Below are positions 6,936 to 15,400 of a stretch of 18,661 nt of DNA, one piece after another. The notes under the pieces are model-generated. The model did not search any database. It saw only the letters and a program-made list of their open reading frames with translations, and was not told the origin of the DNA. The stretch spans positions 1-18,661 of the forward strand of contig CAZOMM010000039.1 in the NCBI GenBank assembly GCA_964581165.1. The letters run 5' to 3'. A program made the translations under genes and the position numbers. Origin of the DNA: CAZPAN01 sp964581165. Its GTDB lineage: Bacteria; Actinomycetota; Coriobacteriia; Coriobacteriales; CADBOM01. The first letter of the stretch is position 1. Each line of letters opens with the position of its first letter.

Positions 6936-8393
6936 GTGTTAGCAGCCAAAAGGACCCCTATACAAGTGAACTTCAGCAGAGCCCTGAAAAAGTCTTTTCC
7001 AAGCGCAATCATTATGTTGCTCGTGTCGTATGTCATTGGATTATGCGCACTCACTGCCAGCTATATGATCCCAAGCGACACAATGAACAACAGCATGTTA
7101 AATGCTTCGGAAGTTATGCAAATTGAGGGTACCTATCCGACCCTATCAGAACTTACGGCTAGTAGATTGGATAACTTTACGGATGCCAAGATGCTACTTA
7201 CAGCTGCTTACGACGGAGATGAAGGCTTATTGGAAAAGGTTCTTATGGGCTATAGCCGACGCATTGAAGGAACCACTCCAGCCGAGACATTGGTAGAACT
7301 ATTCGGCGAAAACGAAAGTACAGGCAATGAGATAGTCACTAGCTACTCGAGATATTGGCAGGGCTATCTGATAGTCCTAAAACCACTGCTCGTCTTTTTA
7401 GGATATTCACAGATAAGGATCCTAAACATAATCCTCCAACTATGCTTAGTTGCCTTAACGATGTGGAAATTACACAAGGCTAAACTTAAAGCTTTGATTC
7501 CCCCTTTGCTGACGGCATACATCGCAATCTCACCTCTAGCTGTTGGCATGTCGCTTCAGTACTCCTCGGTTTTTTATATAGGCTTTGCTGGCGCACTTAG
7601 CGTGCTGTGGTTGGCTAAACGCCGCGACTATGCCACGATGCTTCTTTTGTTCTTTGGGATAGGCATTGCCACAAGTTACTTTGACTTTCTAACATATCCG
7701 CTCTTCACACTCGGAATACCTCTCATTATCTGTGTAGCATGGTGGCTCACATACTCAGAGGAATTTAAGCTAAAGCATGTGCTAGGACTCTGCATAACTT
7801 GGGGTCTGGGATATGCCTTGATGTGGGCTGGTAAGTGGGTAATCGCAGCGCTGCTCCTCGCAGATCCTTCGATCATCACCGACGCAATCGACCAGGTGTT
7901 GTATAGGTCTTCGGCTAGCAATTCACTCAGCGAAGCATCTGCTACTGAGTCGCCCGAGGGATATTCGATTCTTGCCACGATATACCGCAACATCAAAGAG
8001 TTTATCTCACCAGTCAGCTTTGCTTGCATCGTCTTGGTGCTAGTACCTGTACCAATAAGACTGCTTCGAAATCGGGAGCTTAGACATTCATTTAATCGCA
8101 AGCTCACAATACTGCTACTTATTGCTGTCCTCCCAATTGCATGGTACATAGCCATAGGAAATCACTCTTACGTCCACTACTTTTTTACCTTTAGAATTCT
8201 TTCAGTATCCCTACTTGCTGTATTGACTATGCTCTACCTGTGGATCATTCCAGTGCAGATCGAGGATTCGCAAGCTATGGGAGGCCGAGAGTTCGCAAGC
8301 CAGAGCAGGCCGACATCTCGCAAACCATTGGAGGTTGAAGACTCGCAAGCCAGTACAGGTCGAGAACTCGCAAGCCATAAAGGACAGCAATGA
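6936..8393 (+). CDS. Polytopic membrane protein of the surface-polymer locus, function unknown
   Basis: A 485-residue protein I cannot assign to a named family. It has one N-terminal membrane segment (about 24-45), a soluble loop of about 110 residues that should face outside, and about eight further hydrophobic segments from 150 to 450. The motif RYWQGYLIVLKPLL near 138 and NHSYVHYFFTFR near 413 recall multi-spanning proteins of polysaccharide loci, such as GT-C-like transferases that use lipid-linked donors; this is inference from topology and context. The C-terminal 45 residues are hydrophilic and repetitive: IEDSQAMGGREFAS and VEDSQASTGRELAS, 25 residues apart. GTG at 6936 has only weak AAAGA upstream. 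GTG at 6966 follows AAAAGGA by 11 bases, would remove ten residues and is an equally good start. Confidence 0.75.
   Translation: MLAAKRTPIQVNFSRALKKSFPSAIIMLLVSYVIGLCALTASYMIPSDTMNNSMLNASEVMQIEGTYPTLSELTASRLDNFTDAKMLLTAAYDGDEGLLEKVLMGYSRRIEGTTPAETLVELFGENESTGNEIVTSYSRYWQGYLIVLKPLLVFLGYSQIRILNIILQLCLVALTMWKLHKAKLKALIPPLLTAYIAISPLAVGMSLQYSSVFYIGFAGALSVLWLAKRRDYATMLLLFFGIGIATSYFDFLTYPLFTLGIPLIICVAWWLTYSEEFKLKHVLGLCITWGLGYALMWAGKWVIAALLLADPSIITDAIDQVLYRSSASNSLSEASATESPEGYSILATIYRNIKEFISPVSFACIVLVLVPVPIRLLRNRELRHSFNRKLTILLLIAVLPIAWYIAIGNHSYVHYFFTFRILSVSLLAVLTMLYLWIIPVQIEDSQAMGGREFASQSRPTSRKPLEVEDSQASTGRELASHKGQQ
8262..8380 (+). repeat. Degenerate 75-bp-period repeat in the 3' end of the membrane-protein gene
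   Basis: The segments starting at 8262 and 8337 encode the same 14-residue pattern (EDSQA..GRE.AS), and the core TCGCAAGC or TCGCAAAC recurs five times. The stretch follows the last membrane segment, is hydrophilic and looks like a repeat-driven extension of the C terminus rather than a folded domain. Confidence 0.7.
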
Positions 8394-8449
8394 CAATTCA
8401 ACAAAGACAAGTGCTTATGATGCTAAAACAATGCAAACAAGGAGATTAA

Positions 8450-9630
8450 ATGTCACAACACACTACTCCTCGAATCTCAGTGATAATGCCTGTTCACAAC
8501 GCTGAAAGGTATTTGGAACAGTGTTTAGACAGCGTGATTGCGCAGACCGAGAAAGATATCGAGATCATATGCGTAAATGATGGTTCAACCGACTCCTCGC
8601 CTCAGATCTTGCGCAGCTATGCAGACTCCGACAATCGCATCTCCATCATTAATCAAGAGCAAAAAGGTGCAGGCGCTGCACGCAACAAAGGCTTAGAGCA
8701 GGCCAAAGCTAAGTACCTCTCTTTTTTGGATGCCGATGACTTCTTTGAATTGGATATGCTAAAAACTGCAGCTGATCGAGCCGATCAAACTAATGCAGAT
8801 GTGCTTGTCTTTGGCGCTTGGACTTTTGACATGACAAAGAATGCCGACAGGGCGGGGGGGGATTTCTTAACAGCAACAATGTGCCCGATAAAGAAGTCTT
8901 TAGTGCAGACGACATGCCAGATAAGATATTTAACACATTTGGAAGTGTGATCTGGAACAAGCTATACAAAAGAAGTTTCATCTTAGAAAACAAGCTTAGG
9001 TATATGGAGACAAGTAGGGGAAACGATGTCTTTTTTGCCCAAAGCTCAGTTGTCGTTGCAAAGCGTATAGCTGTTATCGATAGATGCTTTGTGCACTACA
9101 GGGTAGACAGAACCCCTGGAAACAATAGCCTACAATCGACCTACGACAAAAACCCAACATCTTTTACGGCTACCTATGAACAGCTTAAAGAATTTCTTCT
9201 GTCGCATGGAATTTATGAAAAGCTCGAGAAAAGCCTCTTAAACCTTGTCCTAGATGGCATCCTTCATGCTGTTAATTCGGTACGCAGCCTAGATAGCCTT
9301 GCAAAGATACAAGAAGCTGTGTTGCAAAAAGTTGAGCCATCACTAGGTATTCTTAAACTTCCTAACGAATCCTACTATCACGAAAACTCTATTGTTCAAT
9401 ACCGAGATCTTTGCAGCTGTGAGCTTGGTGAATTTTTATTGAAACGTTGTTTGAATCTTAGGTCTCAAATAGAAGATGCCGGCTGGTATATCGATTGGCT
9501 CGAATGGAAGATTTGGCAATACGAAAACGAAGCCAACGAGTCGCAGGCCGACAACGAGACACAGCCCGACAAAGAGACCAAAGGAGGAATTTCTGCGCTT
9601 AAATCGCTTCTGCACAAAGTGAGGCGATAG
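8450..9630 (+). pseudogene. Family 2 glycosyltransferase, frameshifted at a run of eight G (possible phase-variable OFF state)
   Basis: Paralogue of the gene at 3278-4525. The first frame (8450-8950) encodes the GT-A half: RISVIMPVHNAERYL, VNDGS (42-46), GAGAARNKGL and DADD (94-97), and stops after 166 codons. The second half continues in another frame to 9630 with MPDKIFNTF, NDVFFAQS, CFVHYRVDR, ILKLP and WYIDWLEW, matching the paralogue closely. The switch falls at the G run 8854-8861, just before FLNSNNVPDKEVF. Nine or six G would join the frames into about 393 residues; eight G, as here, leave it OFF. ATG at 8450 has AAGGAG five bases upstream. No other disabling change is seen, which argues against an old pseudogene. 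Either slippage-controlled phase variation or a homopolymer sequencing error explains this. The acidic C-terminal tail (ESQADNETQPDKETK) is again repetitive. Confidence 0.85.
8854..8861 (+). repeat. Run of eight G at the frameshift point of the glycosyltransferase
   Basis: Eight consecutive G follow GGGC in an otherwise AT-leaning gene. The run lies between the catalytic GT-A half and the C-terminal module. The corresponding stretch of the paralogue (about 3727-3755) has no G run. Gaining one G or losing two restores the reading frame. Confidence 0.85.
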
Positions 9631-9644
9631 AAAAGATCTCGCCC

Positions 9645-9688
9645 CAAGCTACACCACGAGCCACATCCAAGCTACACCACAAGCTACA
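9645..9688 (-). repeat. Three copies of TGTAGCTTG around the stop codon of ffh
   Basis: On the minus strand TGTAGCTTG occurs at 9688-9680, 9676-9668 and 9653-9645; the first includes the TAG stop of ffh (9686-9684). This fills most of the 53-base space between the convergent genes. No stem followed by a T run is present on either strand, so no intrinsic terminator is evident here. Confidence 0.8.
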
Positions 9689-11138
9689 TGTCTAAATCGC
9701 CCATCATGTCCTGAAGTTTTTTGAGATCCTTAAACGAAAAACCTGCAGGCATTGCGGCCTTGCCTGCTAGAGCCTTTCCAGCACGTCTCTTAGCTTTGCG
9801 GCTCTTGTTCTTACCGCCCTTGCTTGGACGCTTTTTAGATCCGCCTCCAGACTCTATACCCTGCAGTTTTTTGAGAATCTTCTTTGTGTCATTAAAGCGA
9901 CTGACAAGCTGATTGACATCGCTAACTTCAACTCCAGCACCCCTAGCTATGCGTTGACGACGCGAGCCATTTAAAACACCTGGCTTTTTGCGCTCTTCTT
10001 TGGTCATGGAGTTCACAATAACCTCTGCACGATCAAAAAAGTCCTCACTAACATGACCTGCTGCCAATGCCTTATCCCCGCCAGGTAAAGCGGAGAGAAA
10101 CTTGCCTGCCCCGCCCATCTTTTTGAGCTGATGATTGATGGTAATAAAGTCGTCGAGTGTTAACTCCGCCCGTGCAAGACGCTCAGCTTCTTCTTGCTCG
10201 ATCTCTTCTTGGGCAGCAAGCTGAGCTCTTTCGATAATAGAGACCATGTCTCCCATGCCCAAGATGCGCTTGGCCATCCTGTCGGGATGAAATTCTTCTA
10301 ATGAGTCGGGTTTTTCTCCATCAGAGACAAACTTGATGGGCTTGCCTGTGACCTCACGAACAGATAGTGCAGCACCTCCCCTTGCATCACCATCCATCTT
10401 GGACATGATCACGCCATCAAAATCGACCCTCTCGGCAAAGGCAGAAACTACATTTGTAGCATCTTGACCAGTCATAGCATCAACAACCATAAAGAGCTGA
10501 TCTGGCTCAACAGCAGCCTTAATTGCTGCGGCCTCATTCATCATCTCTTCGTCAACATGCAAACGACCAGCAGTGTCGATGATCACGATATCGCGCATCG
10601 AATCCTTGGCTTCTGTAAGCGAAGCCCGCGCAATCCCAATAGGATCTACTCCATCGCCTCTAAAGACCTTAACCTGAATTTCATCGCCTAGAGTCTGCAG
10701 CTGATCTGCCGCAGCAGGCCTATAAACATCGCAGGCCACAAGCATTGGCATATGGCCTCTTTGTTTGAAGTAGTAAGCAAGCTTGGCAGCAGCGGTGGTT
10801 TTACCCGAACCCTGAAGACCAACAAGCATGATGATCACAGGCATCTTCTGAGGCAAAATCATCTTGGAATCCTCAGAGCCAAGCAGATCGGTAAGCTCGT
10901 CAAGCACAACCTTAACAACGTTTTGACCAGGAGTTAGCGATTCCATGATCTCGGAGGTCAAGCATCTCTCGCGTGTTCTGGCAACAAAGCCCTTGACAAC
11001 CTTAAAGTTAACGTCGGCCTCGAGCAAAGCCATACGTATCTCACGCATGGCCTCGTCTATATCTTTTTCGGAAAGGCGTCCCTTGGAACGTACTTTATCT
11101 AAAACATTGCGAAGCTTTTCCGACAGAGAATCGAGCAT
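9684..11138 (-). CDS. ffh: Signal recognition particle protein Ffh (SRP54)
   Basis: A 484-residue GTPase that binds SRP RNA and signal sequences emerging from the ribosome and docks with FtsY at the membrane. The N domain (1-95) is followed by the G domain with GLQGSGKTT (107-115), DVYRPAAADQL (137-147), DTAGRL (188-193) and SKMD (246-249). The methionine-rich M domain (about 295-430) contains the RNA-binding signature GSRRQRIARGAG (391-402) and QLVSRFNDTKKILKKL. A basic Gly/Lys/Arg-rich tail (430-460) precedes a final MMGDLDM segment. Length and motifs are normal for the family. ATG start, with AAAGGTGG nine bases upstream. It lies 95 bases downstream of ftsY; that space holds a 13-base-period pair of CAAAATCTAGCC (11156-11180) and a small GCAGA-GCGAG-TCTGC stem. 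Confidence 0.97.
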   Translation of the reverse strand: MLDSLSEKLRNVLDKVRSKGRLSEKDIDEAMREIRMALLEADVNFKVVKGFVARTRERCLTSEIMESLTPGQNVVKVVLDELTDLLGSEDSKMILPQKMPVIIMLVGLQGSGKTTAAAKLAYYFKQRGHMPMLVACDVYRPAAADQLQTLGDEIQVKVFRGDGVDPIGIARASLTEAKDSMRDIVIIDTAGRLHVDEEMMNEAAAIKAAVEPDQLFMVVDAMTGQDATNVVSAFAERVDFDGVIMSKMDGDARGGAALSVREVTGKPIKFVSDGEKPDSLEEFHPDRMAKRILGMGDMVSIIERAQLAAQEEIEQEEAERLARAELTLDDFITINHQLKKMGGAGKFLSALPGGDKALAAGHVSEDFFDRAEVIVNSMTKEERKKPGVLNGSRRQRIARGAGVEVSDVNQLVSRFNDTKKILKKLQGIESGGGSKKRPSKGGKNKSRKAKRRAGKALAGKAAMPAGFSFKDLKKLQDMMGDLDM

Positions 11139-11233
11139 TTACGCTAACCACCTTTCAAAATCTAGCCTCAAAATCTAGCCGCCTGCCATGTGCAGAGCGA
11201 GTCTGCGGCGAGCCTGTAGTAAATCCACAGCAA

Positions 11234-12136
11234 CTACCCAACAAGCTCCTCGGCAAACTCCCTTGCATCAAAGGGACGCAGATCCTCAATCTGCTCCCCC
11301 ACTCCAATGCGGGCTATAGGAAGTCCCAATTCGTGAGATATCGCTACGGCAATTCCACCTTTTGCCGTGCCATCTAGCTTAGTAACAATCACAGCATCAA
11401 GCGAAAGAGCACTGTTAAAGATCTTGGCCTGAGAAAGTCCATTTTGCCCTGTAGTTGCATCAATTACTAAGACAGTTTTAACAGGAATTTTTGCCCTTTT
11501 ACGGGTAACATTTACCACCTTTTCGAGCTCGCGCATCAGATCGTCAGAGGTATGCAAGCGTCCTGCCGTGTCTATCAAAACCAGCTCTGAACCCTTTTGC
11601 TCGGCCCTCTCCAATACGTCATAGCACACACTTGCTGGATCAGATCCGCGCTCGCGCTCGACAACCTCTACATCTGCTCTACGTCCCCACTCTTCTAACT
11701 GCTCAATTGCCGCAGCCCTAAAGGTATCTCCGCTTCCAAGGAGCACGGAATGTCCGGCATCCACACCAGACTTGGCAATTTTTCCAACCGTGGTGGTCTT
11801 TCCAGCCCCGTTCACACCAACAAAGAGTACACAGACTGGCAGATCCTCAAAGATATCCGAGCTGGGCTGCACAAACATCTCTGCAATCTCGCCAATTAGA
11901 TGCTCTTTCACAGCATCTGCATCGGGAATCGCCTTGCGCCTAGTTACATCACGGAGGTTTTCCACAATTTGAATTGATGCTGCAGGCCCCATGTCCGAAA
12001 GTATCAGAGCTTCTTCTAGGCCATCCCAATACTCATCATCGAGCTTGGCACCTCGACGAAGCAGCATATTCATAGACTCGCTTAATTTCTCACGAGACTT
12101 AGCCATTCCACGTGAGAGTCTCTCACGAAGCTTCAT
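11234..12136 (-). CDS. ftsY: Signal recognition particle receptor FtsY
   Basis: A 300-residue SRP-type GTPase that receives the Ffh-ribosome complex at the cytoplasmic membrane. The N domain (about 1-90) starts almost directly, without the long acidic A domain of E. coli; an N-terminal basic helix (MKLRERLSRGMAKSREKL) is the likely membrane contact. The G domain shows GVNGAGKTT (107-115), DTFRAAA (137-143), DTAGR (189-193), TKLDGTAKGG (252-261) and GVGEQIEDLRPFD near the end. ATG start with GAGGGGG just upstream. It is encoded between smc and ffh on the same strand, the usual Gram-positive order, although the repeat region and gap before it may separate it from smc transcription. Confidence 0.97.
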   Translation of the reverse strand: MKLRERLSRGMAKSREKLSESMNMLLRRGAKLDDEYWDGLEEALILSDMGPAASIQIVENLRDVTRRKAIPDADAVKEHLIGEIAEMFVQPSSDIFEDLPVCVLFVGVNGAGKTTTVGKIAKSGVDAGHSVLLGSGDTFRAAAIEQLEEWGRRADVEVVERERGSDPASVCYDVLERAEQKGSELVLIDTAGRLHTSDDLMRELEKVVNVTRKRAKIPVKTVLVIDATTGQNGLSQAKIFNSALSLDAVIVTKLDGTAKGGIAVAISHELGLPIARIGVGEQIEDLRPFDAREFAEELVG

Positions 12137-12217
12137 TTATCCCCCTCTTATCGTGCTGAGGCTAACTAAGAAGCCCAGCCCCCTGTAAAAGCCATCCTAA
12201 AAAAGCCATCTCAGCAA

Positions 12218-12272
12218 CCCATGCAGCCCCGGCCCCCAGCAAAAAGCTCGCTCCCAGCTCCCAGCTCCCAGC
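12218..12272. repeat. 55-bp repeat, left flank of the assembly gap
   Basis: Identical over all 55 bases to 12373-12427 on the other side of the N run. It contains three tandem CTCCCAG heptamers (12251-12271) and ATGCAGCCCCGGCC, which resembles the end of smc. The region 12137-12217 shows nothing recognisable beyond the ftsY ribosome binding site. Confidence 0.9.
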
Positions 12273-12372
12273 NNNNNNNNNNNNNNNNNNNNNNNNNNNN
12301 NNNNNNNNNNNNNNNNNNNNNNNNNNNNNNNNNNNNNNNNNNNNNNNNNNNNNNNNNNNNNNNNNNNNNNNN
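12273..12372. other. Assembly gap (100 N)
   Basis: Exactly 100 N, the usual placeholder for a gap of unknown size. Both flanks are the same 55-bp sequence, so the assembler probably failed to resolve a tandem array between ftsY and smc. Translations running through it are meaningless. Confidence 0.97.
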
Positions 12373-12446
12373 CCCATGCAGCCCCGGCCCCCAGCAAAAA
12401 GCTCGCTCCCAGCTCCCAGCTCCCAGCAAAAAACTATGCAGCCCCA
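12373..12446. repeat. 55-bp repeat, right flank of the gap, running into the 3' end of smc
   Basis: 12373-12427 repeats the left flank exactly. The next bases, 12428-12446, start a partial further unit: AAAAAACTATGCAGCCCC compared with AAAAAGCTCG and ATGCAGCCCCGG inside the repeat. That partial unit contains the smc stop codon (12434-12436) and last codons, so the array appears to have grown out of the 3' end of smc. Confidence 0.75.
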
Positions 12447-15400
12447 GCCTTCTGCTGAGCAGACGCTCCATCAACATCCACGCCCTGTTCCTGCAAGGAT
12501 CGCAGGGCCTGGTCGAGCTTTTGACTCACAACCTTGCTTACCCCCGAGGCCTGCTTTGTCACACCGTATAGTATGTCTGCAATCTCCATAGTTTGCCTTT
12601 GATGGGTAACAAGTATGAGCTGAGTGGACTTTCGCATCGAGTCGAGCAAATCGCAAACTCGCTGCAAATTAGTGCCATCGAGCGAAGGCTCAATCTCATC
12701 TAGGATGTAAAAAGGCGCATTGCGCGTCATGTATATCGCAAAAAGAAAGGCAATGGACACAAGTGCACTTTGTCCACCAGAAAGCTGAGTTAGGCTGGTT
12801 AGCTTCATTCCATGCGGATGAATAACAATCTCTACGCCACCCTCGCCTTCTTCGTTGCGACCTAGCACAACAAGCTCTCCGGTATCTCCTGGCGAGAGCT
12901 GCTCGTACAAGCTCTTAAAGCTATCGTTTACGGCATCAAAGGTCTCTCTAAATTGCCGCCTCATCTTGGTGTCTAAAGCACGCGAGATGGTATTGAGCTT
13001 TTTGCGAGCCTCCAAAAGATCTTGCATCTGCGACTCTATATAGTCGCGCCTCTCTCTGAGCTTCTCGTACTCCACCATGGCAACAGGGTTTACAGTACCA
13101 AGGTTTTCGATCTTTCTTCGAAGTCTCAAAGCCCTATCCTCGGCCTTGGCTCTATCTTGGGGCGAAGGCACCTCAAGTGCCGCCTCAATCGAAGTTTTGT
13201 TGTCCTTTTCTATTCGCGCAATGGCATGCTTTACATCAACCTCGAGCCTAGCCTTTTCCACGCGCAGCTCGCTTAAGCGGGTCTTAATTTCGTTTTGTCG
13301 AGTCCTAGCCTCGTCTCTAGCAGCCTTGGCCTCTTCTATGATCTCTCTTAGCGAGCTGGAATCGCTTTGCGTGAGCTTTGCCTGCTCTTGCAGCTTCTCG
13401 GCCCACTCAGAAATGCCCGAGTAAAGCTCTTCGAAAACTTTATAGAGAGGATCAACCCTAAGCCTAATTATCGAAAGAGATTCCTGAGTTTGGTTGGATA
13501 CCTCAAGTGTCTTTTCTAGCTCAGCAATCTCGCTTTTTAGGCTATCGATGCGCTTGCGCCTAAATTCCATCGACGACTTGCAGGTTTCCATCTCGGTTTT
13601 AACCTCAGCAACTTTCTCGGCAATATCGCTCTTTTGCTGATTGATATCAAAGAGACGCTTAGACGACTCCTCGGTCTCGAGCCTTATCTGCACAATGGAT
13701 TCTTCTATCTGAGCGATGTTGTCCCTAAATTCCTGAGCTAAGGGAGCCGACTGAGACCTTCTAACAGAAACCCCCTTGAATTTGCGCTGCAACTCATCCT
13801 TATTTCCGTTCAATCGCAGCACATTTTCTTCGAGTCGTTTAATCTCCCTTTCGGCAGAATCGTAAGCGCCCTGCAATTTGGCAAGTTTCTCAGAAAGCTC
13901 AAAACCATCCTGCTGAGCCAAAGTGAGGGCCTTTTCTGCCTCAGAAACTGCCATTTCACTCTCAGAAAGATTTGAGATACAAGTATCGCTCTCTATATCT
14001 AGTTCGTTGATCTTGCGCTGCCTTGCCAACACTCCATCCATATCAGCAATCTGCGAACCTAAGGTAATCTTGCCATTGGGCCACACCACAGCCCCATCCC
14101 TTGTTGCAAAGCGCACCTTGCACTCAGGATTGCGCTCATGAAAAAGCACCGCTTGAGCCACTGTTTTAGCAATGTAAACATCGCCTACAAGAGCTCTAAC
14201 AATGCCCTCATAACTTGCATCACAACTAAGCAAATCCAACAGGCGATCCCCATCGGAACAACTTGGCAAATCATCATCGGCAACAGATTCGATATCCAGC
14301 GGCAAAAAAGTTACCTCGCCAGCTTCTCCGCTTTTGATAAGACGCTCAGCAATTAGGTTGGCCGACTTAAGATCCACCACCAGTAAAGCCGAAACATCTG
14401 CACCAAGCAGTCTCTCTAACACCGGCTCAATATCTGGCGGAGCTTTAATGACCTGCGAAAGCCTACCAACAACACCGGCAAAATCGCTTTGGTGCTCTGC
14501 AATCCAATTAAGAGCAGGCGAGGCAGTCTCAAAGGCCTTTTCGATCTCGCGCAAGGCCCTCAGTTCTGCTTGAATCTCGGCTAGTTTATCGCGGGTCGCA
14601 TTCATCTCTATGCGAGCCTTATCGAGCAGTCGCACCCGCTTGTCTATGTCTGAATTGGCAAGCGAAAGCTCAGACTTAACTTTTAAGATATCCCCCGAAA
14701 GCTCATCGGCTTTCTCGCGCTGATCCGAAAGTTGGGCCTTGGCCTGCAAGATATCCTGATCAAGCTGAATCTGCTGCTCACCCAGCATGCGCTCCTCTAC
14801 CTCGAGCGCTTCAAGCGAGCTTTCTGCCTTTGCAAGCTTGTCTTTTGTAGCAGCTAAAGCACTCTCATTGTTGCGGAGCTTGGCGTTCATAGCCGTATAC
14901 TCATCTTGTGCCCGGCGACGATCCTTTGTGACCTGCTCAGAACTACGAGTCAAGTCATTAAATGTTGAATAGAGAGCCGTAAGCCTAGCCGATGTGTCGT
15001 TAAGCTCAGTTTCTGTCTGAATTCTCTCGTTGCGAGCAGCAGTGAGCCTGCTCTCAGAAGAATGAATGGTGGCTCTAAGCGAGGATAGGCGCAAAACCAT
15101 GTTTTTGCCTTTTTCTTCCAAAAGCCTCATGTTGGATTCGAGCCTAGCCATGATAGATTGGCATCTGCTGCGCTGCTCATTAAGATCGCCAACAAACAAG
15201 CCTTTTTGCTCCAGGACACGCTGTCGTTTGTTGACCTCGGCCTCTTTTTCTTTGAGCCTAAAGCTCACAAGCTCAGCCTCTGCCTCGATCTCCTTTTCGC
15301 TTTTAGAAAGATCCTCCCACTGAACCTGCAAATTGCGTAGATCATCCACTGCAAGCGAAAGGCTAATTTCTCTGAGCTCGTTGGAATATTCCTCGTGGCG

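Noticed and set aside
8881..9630. Second half of the broken transferase as an independent gene starting at GTG 8881
   Set aside because: No ribosome binding site, it lacks the GT-A domain, and it matches the C-terminal module of the paralogue continuously with the upstream half.
9631..9683. Bidirectional terminator between the convergent genes
   Set aside because: No stem with a T run on either strand; the space is filled by direct repeats.
12162..12571. Open frames across the N run
   Set aside because: They are translations of placeholder N and of the CTCCCAG repeat.
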